64,000 nucleotides of DNA from Lachnospiraceae bacterium UBA7205 (GCA_002490665.1 DKUL01000067.1:1-64000); one strand, 5' to 3'; counted from the first letter of the stretch, positions 15,609 to 24,642 are shown. Numbers and translations are program-made. Notes: generated from the letters alone by a model not told the origin.

Positions 15609-17537
15609 ATGAAAAAAATTGCCTTAATAATGGATGGATGGAAACGTTTCTTTACATATGCATGGCCTGCTGGTATCCTGCAGAGAATCCAGGAGTCAGG
15701 TGAGGATATCAACCTCTATATTTTTAATAGTTCCGGGGACTGGAGCTGGGACGCGGATTTCAATATCGGAGAATACAATATCTACAAGCTTCCGGATCTG
15801 AACGACTTTGATGGCATCGTCATGGATTTGAACAATATCCGTTATCCGGAAGTCTCCAATGAAATTGCCGAAATTGTCAGAAAGACAGGAAAGCCTGCCA
15901 TCTCCATCTCGAATAAGCTTCCGGGATTTTATTATGTCGGGATTGATAACCGTGGTTCCATGACTACCATGATTGAACATCTCTACACGGTGCACAACTG
16001 CCGCCGGTTCTGGTTCATGATGGGTCCCCAGAGCAATTATGAAAACAACATCCGCACAAATGCATTAAAGGAATTTATGGAGCGTCATCATTTAGCGTAC
16101 TCGGAAAACGATTTCTATTTTGAATCCTATGAGTTTTCGTGCGGTTACAGGGGTTTTACTTATATGGCAAGCCAGCTTGACAAAGGCGGACAGCTTCCGG
16201 ACGCCGTTGTCTGTGCCAGTGATAATATTGCCGTCGGCGTCCTGGACGCAGCCGAAAAACTGGGCTACAAGGTTCCGGATGATTTCTGTGTAACCGGTTT
16301 TGACAACTTTGACAAGGCTGCCTTTTACTCCCCAAAAATAACTACGGTGGGCTACATCCGCGAGGATATTGGTTATCTCTGTGCCGACCTGCTGATTCGG
16401 ATATGGGATGGGCAGCCGGTTGAAAAATACAACTATGCAGATGCCAAGTCTGTCTACTGGGACAGCTGCGGCTGTAAAAGCGATTCCGTGGTTGACCAGG
16501 AAAAGCGTTCAAAGGAACAGATTTTGTACGAAATCGAGACGATTGATTTTGAGGAACAGGTGCTGGGGCTGGAATATGCCATTTTAAACTGTACTTCCAT
16601 CAAGGAAATTTCCGCATGCATTCCGGCATGTATTCCGGCTTTAAAATGTGACGCCATGTACATTGTGCTGGATGAGCACATAAATGATTTCCACCAGGAC
16701 TTGAATTACTTTAACCCGAGCCTGATTGACGACGAGAAATTTCATATCCATAGCTATCCGGAAAAAATGTCCGTGGAATTTGCCTATGACATGAAGGAGG
16801 GGACTATCAGTGAAAAGCACACAATTGACAGCCTTTTCCCCATGTTTGACTATAAGGAAAAGGGCGGGATGGATTTCCTTTTTATGCCGCTTCACTTCAG
16901 GCAGCACACAATCGGGTATTTTGTCATACGCAACGCGGTCTACCTGATGGAAAAGCAGTATTTGTTCAAGGTGCTCAATGTCCTTATCTCCGCGATGCGG
17001 AACCTGTATGAAAAAGAAAAGCTTGGATACATGAACAAGATGCTTGCGGACATGAATGTCAAGGACGCCATGACCGGGCTCTATAACCGCCTTGGCTTCC
17101 AGAAGCTGGTGTGCAGCCTTTTTGACGAGAAGAAAGCCAGGGGCGAGAATCTACTGATTATGTTTGTCGACATGGACAGGCTCAAATACATCAATGACAA
17201 TTTCGGGCATGACTATGGGGACAATGCGATAAACATTATTGCCTCAACAATTATGGCACACTGCGGTAAAGGCGACATTCCGGTCAGGAACGGCGGGGAT
17301 GAGTTCATCATCGTGTGTGAAAATATAAATCAGGAAAAGTACGAACGCATGATTAGCAGTATGCGTGAGGAGGTAACGCGGAAAGCGAAGGAGAAAAGCC
17401 TTCCGTTTGACCTGACTTTCAGCGTGGGGGCTGTCTATACTGACATGGCTACTGACAGGACGCTTGACGACTACATCCGCATAGCTGATGAAACCATGTA
17501 CGAGGAAAAGACGCGCAAAAAGGCGAACCGTACATAG
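15609..17537 (+). CDS. Diguanylate cyclase with LacI-type ligand-binding sensor
   Basis: 642 residues, no signal peptide or membrane helix. Residues 1 to about 285 form a LacI/PBP1-type sugar-binding fold (MDGWKRFFTYAWPAGIL, VVCASDNIAVGVLDAAEKLGY, CVTGFDNFDKAAFYSPKITTV) without any DNA-binding domain. A central GAF-like linker region follows, then a GGDEF domain with intact NGGDEF at 561-566 and KDAMTGLYNR before it. The product-inhibition I-site position reads GKGD rather than RxxD, so feedback inhibition is probably lost. Predicted role: c-di-GMP synthesis in the cytosol under control of a small ligand, perhaps a sugar. Start supported by GGAGG seven bases upstream. Confidence 0.9.
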   Translation: MKKIALIMDGWKRFFTYAWPAGILQRIQESGEDINLYIFNSSGDWSWDADFNIGEYNIYKLPDLNDFDGIVMDLNNIRYPEVSNEIAEIVRKTGKPAISISNKLPGFYYVGIDNRGSMTTMIEHLYTVHNCRRFWFMMGPQSNYENNIRTNALKEFMERHHLAYSENDFYFESYEFSCGYRGFTYMASQLDKGGQLPDAVVCASDNIAVGVLDAAEKLGYKVPDDFCVTGFDNFDKAAFYSPKITTVGYIREDIGYLCADLLIRIWDGQPVEKYNYADAKSVYWDSCGCKSDSVVDQEKRSKEQILYEIETIDFEEQVLGLEYAILNCTSIKEISACIPACIPALKCDAMYIVLDEHINDFHQDLNYFNPSLIDDEKFHIHSYPEKMSVEFAYDMKEGTISEKHTIDSLFPMFDYKEKGGMDFLFMPLHFRQHTIGYFVIRNAVYLMEKQYLFKVLNVLISAMRNLYEKEKLGYMNKMLADMNVKDAMTGLYNRLGFQKLVCSLFDEKKARGENLLIMFVDMDRLKYINDNFGHDYGDNAINIIASTIMAHCGKGDIPVRNGGDEFIIVCENINQEKYERMISSMREEVTRKAKEKSLPFDLTFSVGAVYTDMATDRTLDDYIRIADETMYEEKTRKKANRT

Positions 17538-17538
17538 G

Positions 17539-17577
17539 AAAAAGCCAGACACATTTCAAAGTTGTGTCTGGCTTTTT
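17539..17577. terminator. Bidirectional intrinsic terminator
   Basis: Perfect 15-bp stem: arms 17539-17553 (AAAAAGCCAGACACA) and 17563-17577, nine-base loop, A-run on one side and T-run on the other. It serves the GGDEF gene (plus) and the convergent zinc-ribbon gene (minus). Confidence 0.92.
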
Positions 17578-17626
17578 CTTTATCGCTCAATCCATGACGC
17601 CAAAGCTGCACAGGGGTCTGCCTGAT

Positions 17627-18352
17627 TCATTGTCTGTTGTAGTAATCCATATCCGCCTTAAAATACGTCCGGATAAAACCATCTGTGGAAACGACCACAA
17701 ATTCATTTGTGCTTTCAACGTAGTAGACATCATCGCCATCCTCTGCTTCCAGTTTATGGAGCGCATCAGGATTGGTGACGACATTGTTTGCACCTTGCAG
17801 ATATTCTTCTTCCGTGGCATAAGGGAATTCGTCGCCATGCTTCTCAAAATGCTGTGTGAGGTATTGCGCTTTCCGAAATTTTAGTGCGGGCTCTGGAACT
17901 GCCGCCTCTGTTGACGTTTCGGAAGGAACACTCTGCTGTAAGCTTTCCTGCGTCCCTGGCTGTTCTTCCTCACCCTGTGCTGTTTCCGGTTCCGCTGCTG
18001 ATTCCCTTGCAACATCCTGCGGCGGTTCACCCTGCGTCGTGTCTGCCGGCTCCTGCGGTAGATATCCGCCAAAAGCCTCGGTATTTCCTGACACGAGTAC
18101 GTCATCGGGAGAATCCCAAACATTATTTTTTACCAGAAAGGCTGCCAGGAGCATCAGGACGATTGCCGCCACAAATGCAGGATAGCTTCTATTGTTTCTG
18201 CCATTTCTATTCGTGCCGCCAGCAGCTCCTTTGTTCCGGTTCCTGCATTCCTGACAGCGTTTTGGCAGCTCCAGGCCTTTTCTTTGATAAAACTTTATTT
18301 CACTGTCTGAAAGCTCAAACTCTTTTCCGCACTGCTTGCATGTTCTTTTCAT
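17627..18352 (-). CDS. Zinc-ribbon, single-pass membrane protein with C-terminal KHG-motif domain
   Basis: 241 residues from the ATG at 18352, which follows GAGGAA. An N-terminal zinc ribbon has cysteines at 5, 8, 33 and 36 with the FYQRKGLELPKRC context of the 'probable zinc-ribbon' family. One membrane helix spans about 58-75, then comes a roughly 80-residue Glu/Gln/Ser/Pro linker. A compact C-terminal domain contains FEKHGDEFPY, YLQGANNVV and a strand-rich DDVYYVESTNEFVVVSTDG. The His-x2-Lys-His-Gly start resembles domains of the BECR nuclease-like group found in polymorphic toxins; that link is recalled, not tested. It overlaps no gene and follows prfB by 20 bases. Confidence 0.75.
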   Translation of the reverse strand: MKRTCKQCGKEFELSDSEIKFYQRKGLELPKRCQECRNRNKGAAGGTNRNGRNNRSYPAFVAAIVLMLLAAFLVKNNVWDSPDDVLVSGNTEAFGGYLPQEPADTTQGEPPQDVARESAAEPETAQGEEEQPGTQESLQQSVPSETSTEAAVPEPALKFRKAQYLTQHFEKHGDEFPYATEEEYLQGANNVVTNPDALHKLEAEDGDDVYYVESTNEFVVVSTDGFIRTYFKADMDYYNRQ

Positions 18353-18372
18353 ATCGCGCGTTCCTCTTTCAT

Positions 18373-19489
18373 CTACTGCCCTGCACCGGTGCTTTTCCAT
18401 TTCAGATAGGCATTGATAAACCCGTCAAGCGCACCGTCCATGACCGCGTCGACATTGCCGGACTCGAAACTGGTTCTGTGATCCTTTACCATGGTATACG
18501 GCTGCATGACGTAGGAGCGAATCTGGTTGCCCCATCCGATTTCCTTTACTTCCCCGCGGATGTCCGAAAGCTTCTCGGCGTTTGCCTCCTGTTTGAGCAG
18601 GAACAGCTTTGCCTTTAACATCTGCATCGCCTTGTCCTTATTCTGGAACTGGGAGCGTTCATTCTGGCACTGTACCACTGTACCCGTGGGAATGTGCGTG
18701 ATTCGGATTGCTGATGAAGTCTTATTAATGTGCTGTCCGCCTGCTCCACTGCTTCGGTACGTATCTATGCGCAGGTCATCCTCATTAATTTCCACATCCA
18801 GGTCTTCCTCGATATCGGGCATGACATCGAGTGATACAAAGGATGTCTGGCGCTTTCCCTGTGCGTTGAACGGGGAAATACGCACGAGCCTGTGCACGCC
18901 CTTTTCTGACTTAAGGTAGCCGTAGGCATTCTCTCCATTCACCTGAAAGGTGACGGACTTGATGCCTGCCTCGTCCCCATCAAGGAAATCCAGCACGTCA
19001 ATCGAAAACCCTTTCCGCTCTGCCCACCGGGTATACATACGGTACAGCATTCCTGCCCAGTCACAGCTCTCCGTGCCCCCGGCGCCGGCATTGAGCTTTA
19101 GGATTGCATTGCACTTATCGTATTCCTCTGACAATAAGGTACTGATGCGAAGCGCCTCAAAGGTTTCGATAAACCGGTCCAGCTCCTCCCGAATCTCGGG
19201 TATCATCTCGGCATCCTCCGCCTCATATCCCATCTCGATTAGCGTCTCGATATCCTCGTACCGGGATTTGAGGTCATTGCACTGGTCTACTGTGCCTTTC
19301 AGCTGTTTTAATTCTTTCATCTGTCTGTTGGAGCGGTCAGGGTCATCCCAGAAGCCGGGCGCCTCCATCTCACGCTCTAACTCTTCGATTCGCTTTTCCT
19401 TGTTAGCAAGGTCAAAGTGAATCCCTCACTTCCGCTAATGGACTTTCGTAGGTCTGTAACTCCTGTTTCATCTGGTCGAGTTCTACCAT
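18373..19489 (-). CDS. prfB: Peptide chain release factor 2, expressed by +1 programmed frameshift
   Basis: Recognises UAA and UGA and triggers peptide release. The first 25 codons begin at 19489 (MVELDQMKQELQ) and end at an in-frame TGA at 19412-19414; a +1 slip at CTT-TGA-C continues with DLANKEKRIEELERE and the rest of RF2 (371 residues in all). The stop-recognition motif lies within the region around SPFNAQGKRQTS, and the catalytic GGQ appears in SSGAGGQHINKTSSA. The frameshift autoregulates RF2 level. It follows secA by 24 bases, an arrangement usual in Firmicutes. A gene caller without frameshift handling would lose the first 40 residues. Confidence 0.95.
19411..19417 (-). other. prfB programmed frameshift site CTTTGAC
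   Basis: Slippery CTT at 19415-19417, stop TGA at 19412-19414 and the following C at 19411. A GTGAGG purine stretch a few bases upstream can act as the internal Shine-Dalgarno stimulator, slightly farther away than in the Escherichia coli site. RF2 scarcity at this UGA promotes the shift. Confidence 0.93.
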
Positions 19490-19513
19490 TGCGTTCACCA
19501 CCTTTGTTTTATT

Positions 19514-22081
19514 TTATGCCTTCCTTCCGCAGCACTGCTTGTACTTCTTGCCGCTTCCGCAAGGACATGGGTCGTTTGGATATACTTTTGCCTCAGCGCG
19601 CATCTTGGGACCTTTCTGCACAGTATCATCCTTGTTTGTACCTGTAACCTTTGCCACTTCCTCGCGCTCTACCTTCTGCTCTACCTTCACATGGAGCAGC
19701 AGGCGCACCGTATCCTGCTTGATATTGGCTGTCATGGCATCGAACATTTCATAGCCGTTCATTTTGTATTCCACAAGCGGATCCCGCTGTCCGTATGCCT
19801 GCAAGCCGACTCCCTGACGCAGCTGGTCCATATCGTCGATGTGGTCCATCCATTTGCGGTCAATCACTTTCAGCAGAATGACTCGCTCTATCTCACGGAT
19901 ATTCTCCGGCTCAGGGAACTCTGCTTCCTTGCTCTCGTAAAGCTTGACAGCCTCTTCCTTTAACTGGTGCTTTAATCCGTTTTTCGTCTTTTTGGAGACA
20001 CGCTCAAGCACTACCGGATGGAGCGGCACAATGGGGAGCAGGAGTGTATTCAGCTCGTTTAAATCCCACTCTTCGGGCTCCAGGTCATCATTGATTGCCG
20101 TGTCCACTGAACTTTCGACGATGTCCGTTATCATCTTGTAGATGGCATCCCGCATGCTCTCGCCGTCAAGGACGCGGCGGCGCTCCTCGTAGATGATTTC
20201 ACGCTGCTCGTTCATGACCTGGTCATACTCGAGAAGGTTTTTTCTGATGCCAAAGTTATTGCTCTCTATCTTCTTCTGGGCATTTTCAATCGCACTGGTG
20301 AGCATCTTGTGCTCAATCTCCTGTCCTTCGGGGATTCCGAGTGCATTGAACATGTTAATCAGCCGCTCGGAACCAAACAGGCGCATCAAGTCATCCTCGA
20401 GGGAAATGTAAAACCTGGACATACCCGGGTCTCCCTGACGTCCGGAACGGCCGCGCAGCTGGTTGTCGATACGTCTCGACTCGTGGCGCTCCGTACCGAT
20501 AATCATCAGACCGCCTGCCGCCCTTGCCTCCTCGTCAAGCTTGATATCCGTACCACGGCCTGCCATGTTGGTCGCGATGGTCACTGCACCGTGCTGTCCG
20601 GCATCCGCCACGATTTCCGCCTCAAGCTCATGGAATTTTGCGTTCAGTACCTTGTGCTGGATGCCGCGCCTTGACAGCATCTTGCTCAGCTCCTCGCTCG
20701 CCTCAATGGTAATCGTACCGACAAGCACGGGCTGTCCTGTGGAATGCGCCTGCTCCACTGCATCCACGATGGCGTGCAGTTTTTCCTTTCTGGTCTTGTA
20801 TACGCTGTCCTGATTGTCAATACGGGCAACGGGACGGTTTGTGGGCACAACGACAACGTCCATGCCGTAAATATCCCTGAACTCCTTTTCCTCCGTGAGC
20901 GCCGTACCGGTCATACCGCATTTTTTGCCAAATTTATTGAAAAAATTCTGGAACGTGATGGTGGCAAGCGTCTTGCTCTCTCTCTTTACCTTGACGTGTT
21001 CTTTTGCCTCGATTGCCTGATGCAGACCATCCGAATAGCGACGCCCGGGCATGATTCGTCCGGTAAATTCGTCAACAATCAGTACCTGGTCGTCCTTTAC
21101 CACGTAATCCTGGTCACGGAACATCAGGTTATGTGCGCGCAGCGCAAGCATGATGTTGTGCTGTATCTCAAGATTTTCGGCATCGGCAAGGTTGTCAATC
21201 TGGAAGAACTTCTCTACCCTTTCCACGCCTGCTGCCGTGAGGTTGATGACTTTGTCCTTCTCATTGACAATAAAGTCCCCGGTCTCCTCCTGCTCGACAC
21301 CCATGACAAAATCCATCTTTGTCATTTCCGGAATGTCCTCGCCGCGCTTCATCTGTCTGGCGAGAATATCGCAGACTTCATAAAGTTTTGTGGATTTGCT
21401 GCTCTGTCCTGATATGATAAGCGGCGTCCTCGCCTCGTCTATGAGCACGGAGTCCACCTCGTCTATGATGGCGTAATGCAGCTCCCTGAGGACAAGCTGC
21501 TCCTTGTAGATTACCATGTTGTCACGCAGATAGTCAAAACCAAGCTCATTGTTGGTGACATAGGTGATATCGCAGGCATATGCCTCGCGTCTCTCCTCGG
21601 GCTTCATGTCATTTAACACGACGCCGACCTTTAATCCCAGGAACTCATGCACCTGTCCCATCCACTCGGCATCTCGCTTTGCCAGATAGTCATTGACTGT
21701 GACTACATGAACGCCTTTTCCCTCGAGTGCGTTCAGATATGCAGGCAGAAGGGCTGTCTGTGTCTTACCTTCACCAGTCCGCATCTCTGCGATACGTCCC
21801 TGATGCAGGACGATACCGCCAATCAGCTGTACCCTGTAGTGTTCCTGGTTCAGTACACGTTTCGCGCCCTCGCGAACGACCGCGTATGCTTCCGGAAGAA
21901 TATCGTCCAGGCTTGTCCCCTCGGAAACCCTCTTTTTGAATTCCGCGGTCTTGCCCCTTAATTCCTCGTCCGTAAGCCTTCCCATCTCCTCGCGATAGCT
22001 TTCTATCTTCTTTACAATGGGTTCAATCCTTTTTAATTCGCGTTCACTGTGTGTACCGAATACTTTTTCTATAATACTCAT
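19514..22081 (-). CDS. secA: Preprotein translocase ATPase SecA
   Basis: Motor of the Sec export pathway, acting at the membrane with SecYEG. Visible are Walker A MRTGEGKTQTALLPAYL, DEVDSVLIDEARTPLIISG, TNMAGRGTDIKLD, and the C-terminal zinc-binding SEC-C motif PNDPCPCGSGKKYKQCC. 855 residues from the ATG at 22081, which has GGAG six or seven bases upstream; an upstream TTG at 22093 would add four residues without a better site. The metal-binding tail is complete. It heads the secA-prfB-zinc-ribbon transcript. Confidence 0.97.
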   Translation of the reverse strand: MSIIEKVFGTHSERELKRIEPIVKKIESYREEMGRLTDEELRGKTAEFKKRVSEGTSLDDILPEAYAVVREGAKRVLNQEHYRVQLIGGIVLHQGRIAEMRTGEGKTQTALLPAYLNALEGKGVHVVTVNDYLAKRDAEWMGQVHEFLGLKVGVVLNDMKPEERREAYACDITYVTNNELGFDYLRDNMVIYKEQLVLRELHYAIIDEVDSVLIDEARTPLIISGQSSKSTKLYEVCDILARQMKRGEDIPEMTKMDFVMGVEQEETGDFIVNEKDKVINLTAAGVERVEKFFQIDNLADAENLEIQHNIMLALRAHNLMFRDQDYVVKDDQVLIVDEFTGRIMPGRRYSDGLHQAIEAKEHVKVKRESKTLATITFQNFFNKFGKKCGMTGTALTEEKEFRDIYGMDVVVVPTNRPVARIDNQDSVYKTRKEKLHAIVDAVEQAHSTGQPVLVGTITIEASEELSKMLSRRGIQHKVLNAKFHELEAEIVADAGQHGAVTIATNMAGRGTDIKLDEEARAAGGLMIIGTERHESRRIDNQLRGRSGRQGDPGMSRFYISLEDDLMRLFGSERLINMFNALGIPEGQEIEHKMLTSAIENAQKKIESNNFGIRKNLLEYDQVMNEQREIIYEERRRVLDGESMRDAIYKMITDIVESSVDTAINDDLEPEEWDLNELNTLLLPIVPLHPVVLERVSKKTKNGLKHQLKEEAVKLYESKEAEFPEPENIREIERVILLKVIDRKWMDHIDDMDQLRQGVGLQAYGQRDPLVEYKMNGYEMFDAMTANIKQDTVRLLLHVKVEQKVEREEVAKVTGTNKDDTVQKGPKMRAEAKVYPNDPCPCGSGKKYKQCCGRKA

Positions 22082-22165
22082 ATGCGGCTCCAATCATAAA
22101 AATAATCCTTTTTCGTGCCCAGTATAATGATTTACATAAAATTGCCCATGCACAAACTAAAAACT

Positions 22166-22194
22166 ATTGTAGCAGATAACCTTTATAAATTCAA
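22166..22194 (-). promoter_or_regulatory. Sigma-A promoter of secA
   Basis: Minus strand: -35 TTGAAT at 22189-22194, 17-base spacer, -10 TACAAT at 22166-22171. The rest of 22195-22383 is A/T-rich leader for the divergent recombinase, with a TATAAA-like element near 22310 but no convincing -35. Confidence 0.7.
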
Positions 22195-22383
22195 TCATTT
22201 TAAAATGAACATTTCAAGAACTTTTCAAAAAAATTATTATGCCCTTGACAATATGGAAATCAAGGACAAGGAGTAAACGTATTTTTTCATCTTCTTTTCT
22301 TATGTGATATAAAATAGATGCATAATCGTCCATTTCCATGTACGATATATTTTGAATTACAAAAGAAAAGGAGATTTTATATT

Positions 22384-23304
22384 ATGAACGAACTTGAGAC
22401 ACAGGTGACAAACTACCTGGACTACTGCCGGAACCAGAAGAGGCTGGATGAAAAGACACTGCGGGCATACCGCATTGACTTAGACCAGTTTTGCAGAACT
22501 GTGGAACCAGACAAGATATTGGATATTACATCGGGAACATTAGAAATGTATATAGCAGGGCTTCACCAGAAATACAAGCCCAAAACAGTCAAGCGCAAAA
22601 TTGCCTCGTTAAAAGCCCTCTTTCATTATTTTGAATACAAGGACTTGCTGGAACGGAATCCATTTCATAAAATACAGGTAAAGTTCCGCGAACCAGCCAT
22701 TTTGCCCAAGACAATACCGCTGCATACTGTCGAGGCATTTCTGTCCGCGATATATGCGCAGCTGTCAGATGCAAAAACGGATTACCAGAAGCGAAACGCA
22801 CTCAGGGACGCCGCGGTGATTGAGCTGCTCTTTGCGACCGGAATACGTATTTCGGAGCTCTGTGCGCTTTCGGCGGGAAATGTCAATCTGTATGACAGGA
22901 CAATCCTGATTTTTGGGAAGGGCTCCAAGGAGCGCAGGATACAGATTGGAAGCGATGCCGTTGCCCAAATCCTGGAACGGTATCAGTGCGATTTTCAGAC
23001 GGAAATTCAAAGCAGCGGTCATTTCTTTGCCAATCAGAACGGCAGGGAATTGTCCGACCAGGCCGTGCGCAGGATGATCAACAAATATACTTCGCTTGCG
23101 TCGATTGATTTGCACATCACGCCGCATATGTTCCGCCACACCTTTGCGACAAGTCTTCTGGAGGCGGATGTCGATATCCGCTATATACAGGAGATGCTGG
23201 GGCACAGCTCGATTAACATTACGGAGATATACACCCATGTCGCCATGTCCAAGCAACGGGATATCCTTACCACGAAGCATCCACGGAAGGATTTCCGGAT
23301 TTAG
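22384..23304 (+). CDS. XerC/XerD-type tyrosine recombinase
   Basis: 306 residues. An N-terminal SAM-like DNA-binding domain (YLDYCRNQKRLDEKTLRAYRIDLDQF) precedes the catalytic domain. Active-site residues are visible: Arg in ATGIRISEL, His-x-x-Arg in HMFRHTFATSLL, His in MLGHSSINIT and the nucleophile Tyr in ITEIYTHV. Such proteins resolve chromosome dimers or act as integrases. Length and solitary setting favour the Xer housekeeping type, but no dif-like site is recognised here and no phage genes adjoin. AAAGGAG precedes the start by about ten bases. Confidence 0.9.
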   Translation: MNELETQVTNYLDYCRNQKRLDEKTLRAYRIDLDQFCRTVEPDKILDITSGTLEMYIAGLHQKYKPKTVKRKIASLKALFHYFEYKDLLERNPFHKIQVKFREPAILPKTIPLHTVEAFLSAIYAQLSDAKTDYQKRNALRDAAVIELLFATGIRISELCALSAGNVNLYDRTILIFGKGSKERRIQIGSDAVAQILERYQCDFQTEIQSSGHFFANQNGRELSDQAVRRMINKYTSLASIDLHITPHMFRHTFATSLLEADVDIRYIQEMLGHSSINITEIYTHVAMSKQRDILTTKHPRKDFRI

Positions 23305-23322
23305 CCCATGTGCATAAAATAC

Positions 23323-23372
23323 AATGGCATCACCCATACGGTTAAAAACATAACTGTTTGGATGATGCCATT
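23323..23372 (+). terminator. Probable terminator of the recombinase gene
   Basis: Ten-base perfect arms AATGGCATCA at 23323-23332 and 23363-23372, extended inward with a few mismatches, followed on the plus strand a few bases later by TCTTTTTCTTCTT. It also overlaps the 3' end of a small minus-strand ORF. Confidence 0.55.
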
Positions 23373-23503
23373 AATGAATCTTTTTCTTCTTGTAAACCAT
23401 TTTCATTCCTGCCCTGTTTATCCCAAAAGCAATACTCGTGCTGACCGGGCTTATATGGGCACAGCCAGCAGCAGATATACTTTCCATTGCCCTTGGCGCA
23501 CAT
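23342..23503 (-). CDS. Candidate 53-residue cysteine-rich small protein
   Basis: ATG at 23503, stop TAA at 23342-23344, in the same frame as the preceding 144-residue gene and only 24 bases after its stop. The product has cysteines at 2, 11, 12, 15, 25 and 52, with the core YICCWLCPYKPG and HEYCFW, which resembles a metal-binding knuckle. A GAGGA element abuts the ATG too closely to be a good ribosome site, so translation would rely on coupling to the upstream gene. I recognise no family. A competing frame over the same bases is less protein-like. Confidence 0.35.
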   Translation of the reverse strand: MCAKGNGKYICCWLCPYKPGQHEYCFWDKQGRNENGLQEEKDSLMASSKQLCF

Positions 23504-23527
23504 TTCCTCACAAGGGCTGTTTTTTCC

Positions 23528-23962
23528 TTATAGAAAATGGCGGATATCGTCACCAAGTTTTTCTTCCACATGAATCAATCGCTTCGTGATGTCTTTCGTC
23601 TTTTCGTCGGCTGCCTTATACTGGTTTAAATATTTGTTAAGGGACTTCACCCCCATATTGCAGCCATCTGTCATTAAATCGGCAATCGTTTTATCCGATT
23701 CATCCATCCCCAGTTTTACATTTGTTTTTATCCATGACATCCCTTTCGCCATCGGATTGGGTTCTTTTCCGTCGTCATGATATTCATCTAACAGCGTCTG
23801 TATTTCGTCTTTTAGTTTATTGTGTTCGTCCTTACAGTCCGCAAGGCATTTGCCGAGTGTAGCATCATGTACATAATCCAGTACTTCATCAATGGATGCA
23901 ACGCCCATTTTTATGCCGGCATCGCATTCACGCAACAGCTTTATTGTATCCGGTTCAATCAT
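23528..23962 (-). CDS. Ferritin-like/four-helix protein of unknown function
   Basis: 144 residues, almost all predicted helix: MIEPDTIKLLRECDAGIKMG, a Lys/Asp-rich second helix with ADCKDEHNKLKDEI, MAKGMSWIKTNVKLGMDES and a final Lys-rich helix. Repeated acidic/His-bearing helices (CKDEHNKLK, IHVEEKLGDD) recall DUF2383-type ferritin-like bundles, but the metal ligands are not certain. No signal peptide or membrane helix. Possible partners are the cysteine-rich ORF just downstream and the GNAT gene 70 bases upstream, all on one strand. Confidence 0.6.
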   Translation of the reverse strand: MIEPDTIKLLRECDAGIKMGVASIDEVLDYVHDATLGKCLADCKDEHNKLKDEIQTLLDEYHDDGKEPNPMAKGMSWIKTNVKLGMDESDKTIADLMTDGCNMGVKSLNKYLNQYKAADEKTKDITKRLIHVEEKLGDDIRHFL

Positions 23963-24032
23963 TAATTCTCATCTCCCTTCGGTTTATGTCTAATGAGAAT
24001 TATCCCCTTCTTTCGCCAACATTATTCTGCCA

Positions 24033-24518
24033 CTATGCAAAATACTCATCCCGCAACAGACGAAGCAGTATCACGTCATAAAACCTGTCATTATAAAAGC
24101 ACCCTTGTTCCTGAACCCCTTCAAGCTTGTAGCCTGCTTTTTTAAAAAACTGCACTGCACCCTCGTTGAAGTCCGCTATCCGCACCGCTATCCTCTGATA
24201 TGCGAGTATGTCAAACAGGTACTGCTCCACAAGACAGAGCGCCTCCATTCCGTATCCCTGCCTGCGCTTTTCCTCATCCTGAATCACAATCTGAAGGCGG
24301 GTGTGCCTCCACTCCGGATGGCAGTGCACGATGCCGATTCTTCCGATTGGCAGACTGCCTTCCTTTCTGACAATCACATACCATGCGCTGACATCACTGT
24401 CCGCTGTATCCCCTTTGGGAAGCGGGAACAGTTCAATCCTTTCCGATTCCAGGTGTTTTAATTCCAGTTTTTTGGTGCATATGTCTGTCATTTTTATTAT
24501 TTTTGTCGTTTCCGTCAT
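24033..24518 (-). CDS. GNAT-family N-acetyltransferase
   Basis: 161 residues with the RimJ/RimL-like layout: IGRIGIVHCHPEWRHTRLQIVI, the acetyl-CoA motif KRRQGYGMEALCLVEQYLF, and C-terminal NEGAVQFFKKAGYKLEGVQ plus a final YNDRFYDVILLRLLRDEY. The substrate is unknown. GAGGGGGGAG precedes the ATG at 24518. Its promoter shares a distinctive box with the HTH-PurM gene nine kilobases away, hinting at common control. An internal ATG at codon 10 is possible but less well placed. Confidence 0.85.
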   Translation of the reverse strand: MTETTKIIKMTDICTKKLELKHLESERIELFPLPKGDTADSDVSAWYVIVRKEGSLPIGRIGIVHCHPEWRHTRLQIVIQDEEKRRQGYGMEALCLVEQYLFDILAYQRIAVRIADFNEGAVQFFKKAGYKLEGVQEQGCFYNDRFYDVILLRLLRDEYFA

Positions 24519-24571
24519 GCCGCTCCCCCCTCAGCTGCCAGTATGTATCCTTTTGACTTCTCAATACTATT

Positions 24572-24613
24572 TTATCATTGGATATCTGCATTTACAATCA
24601 ACGGACTATTGAG
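24572..24613 (-). promoter_or_regulatory. Promoter of the GNAT gene with shared CTCAATAG box
   Basis: Minus strand: box CTCAATAGTCCGTTGATTGT (24594-24613), whose TTGATT (24596-24601) is the -35, then an 18-base spacer and -10 TGATAA (24572-24577). The same box, spacer length and -10 occur before the HTH-PurM gene at 33.9 kb. TCAA-N7-TTGA within the box is a plausible dimer site overlapping the -35. Confidence 0.5.
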
Positions 24614-24642
24614 GCATAAAGCAAAACTCAATTCTCCATATC

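Noticed and set aside
19369..19489. Pseudogene or sequencing error at the start of prfB
   Set aside because: The in-frame TGA sits at a canonical CTTTGAC site with an upstream purine stretch, the known programmed frameshift of RF2.
22384..23304. Integrase of a prophage or integrative element
   Set aside because: No phage, relaxase or attachment-site duplication is visible nearby; size and solitary setting suit a Xer-type recombinase.
23371..23571. 66-residue minus-strand frame overlapping the cysteine-rich ORF
   Set aside because: It overlaps the end of the 144-residue gene out of frame and has no start signal; the alternative frame has a more protein-like cysteine pattern.
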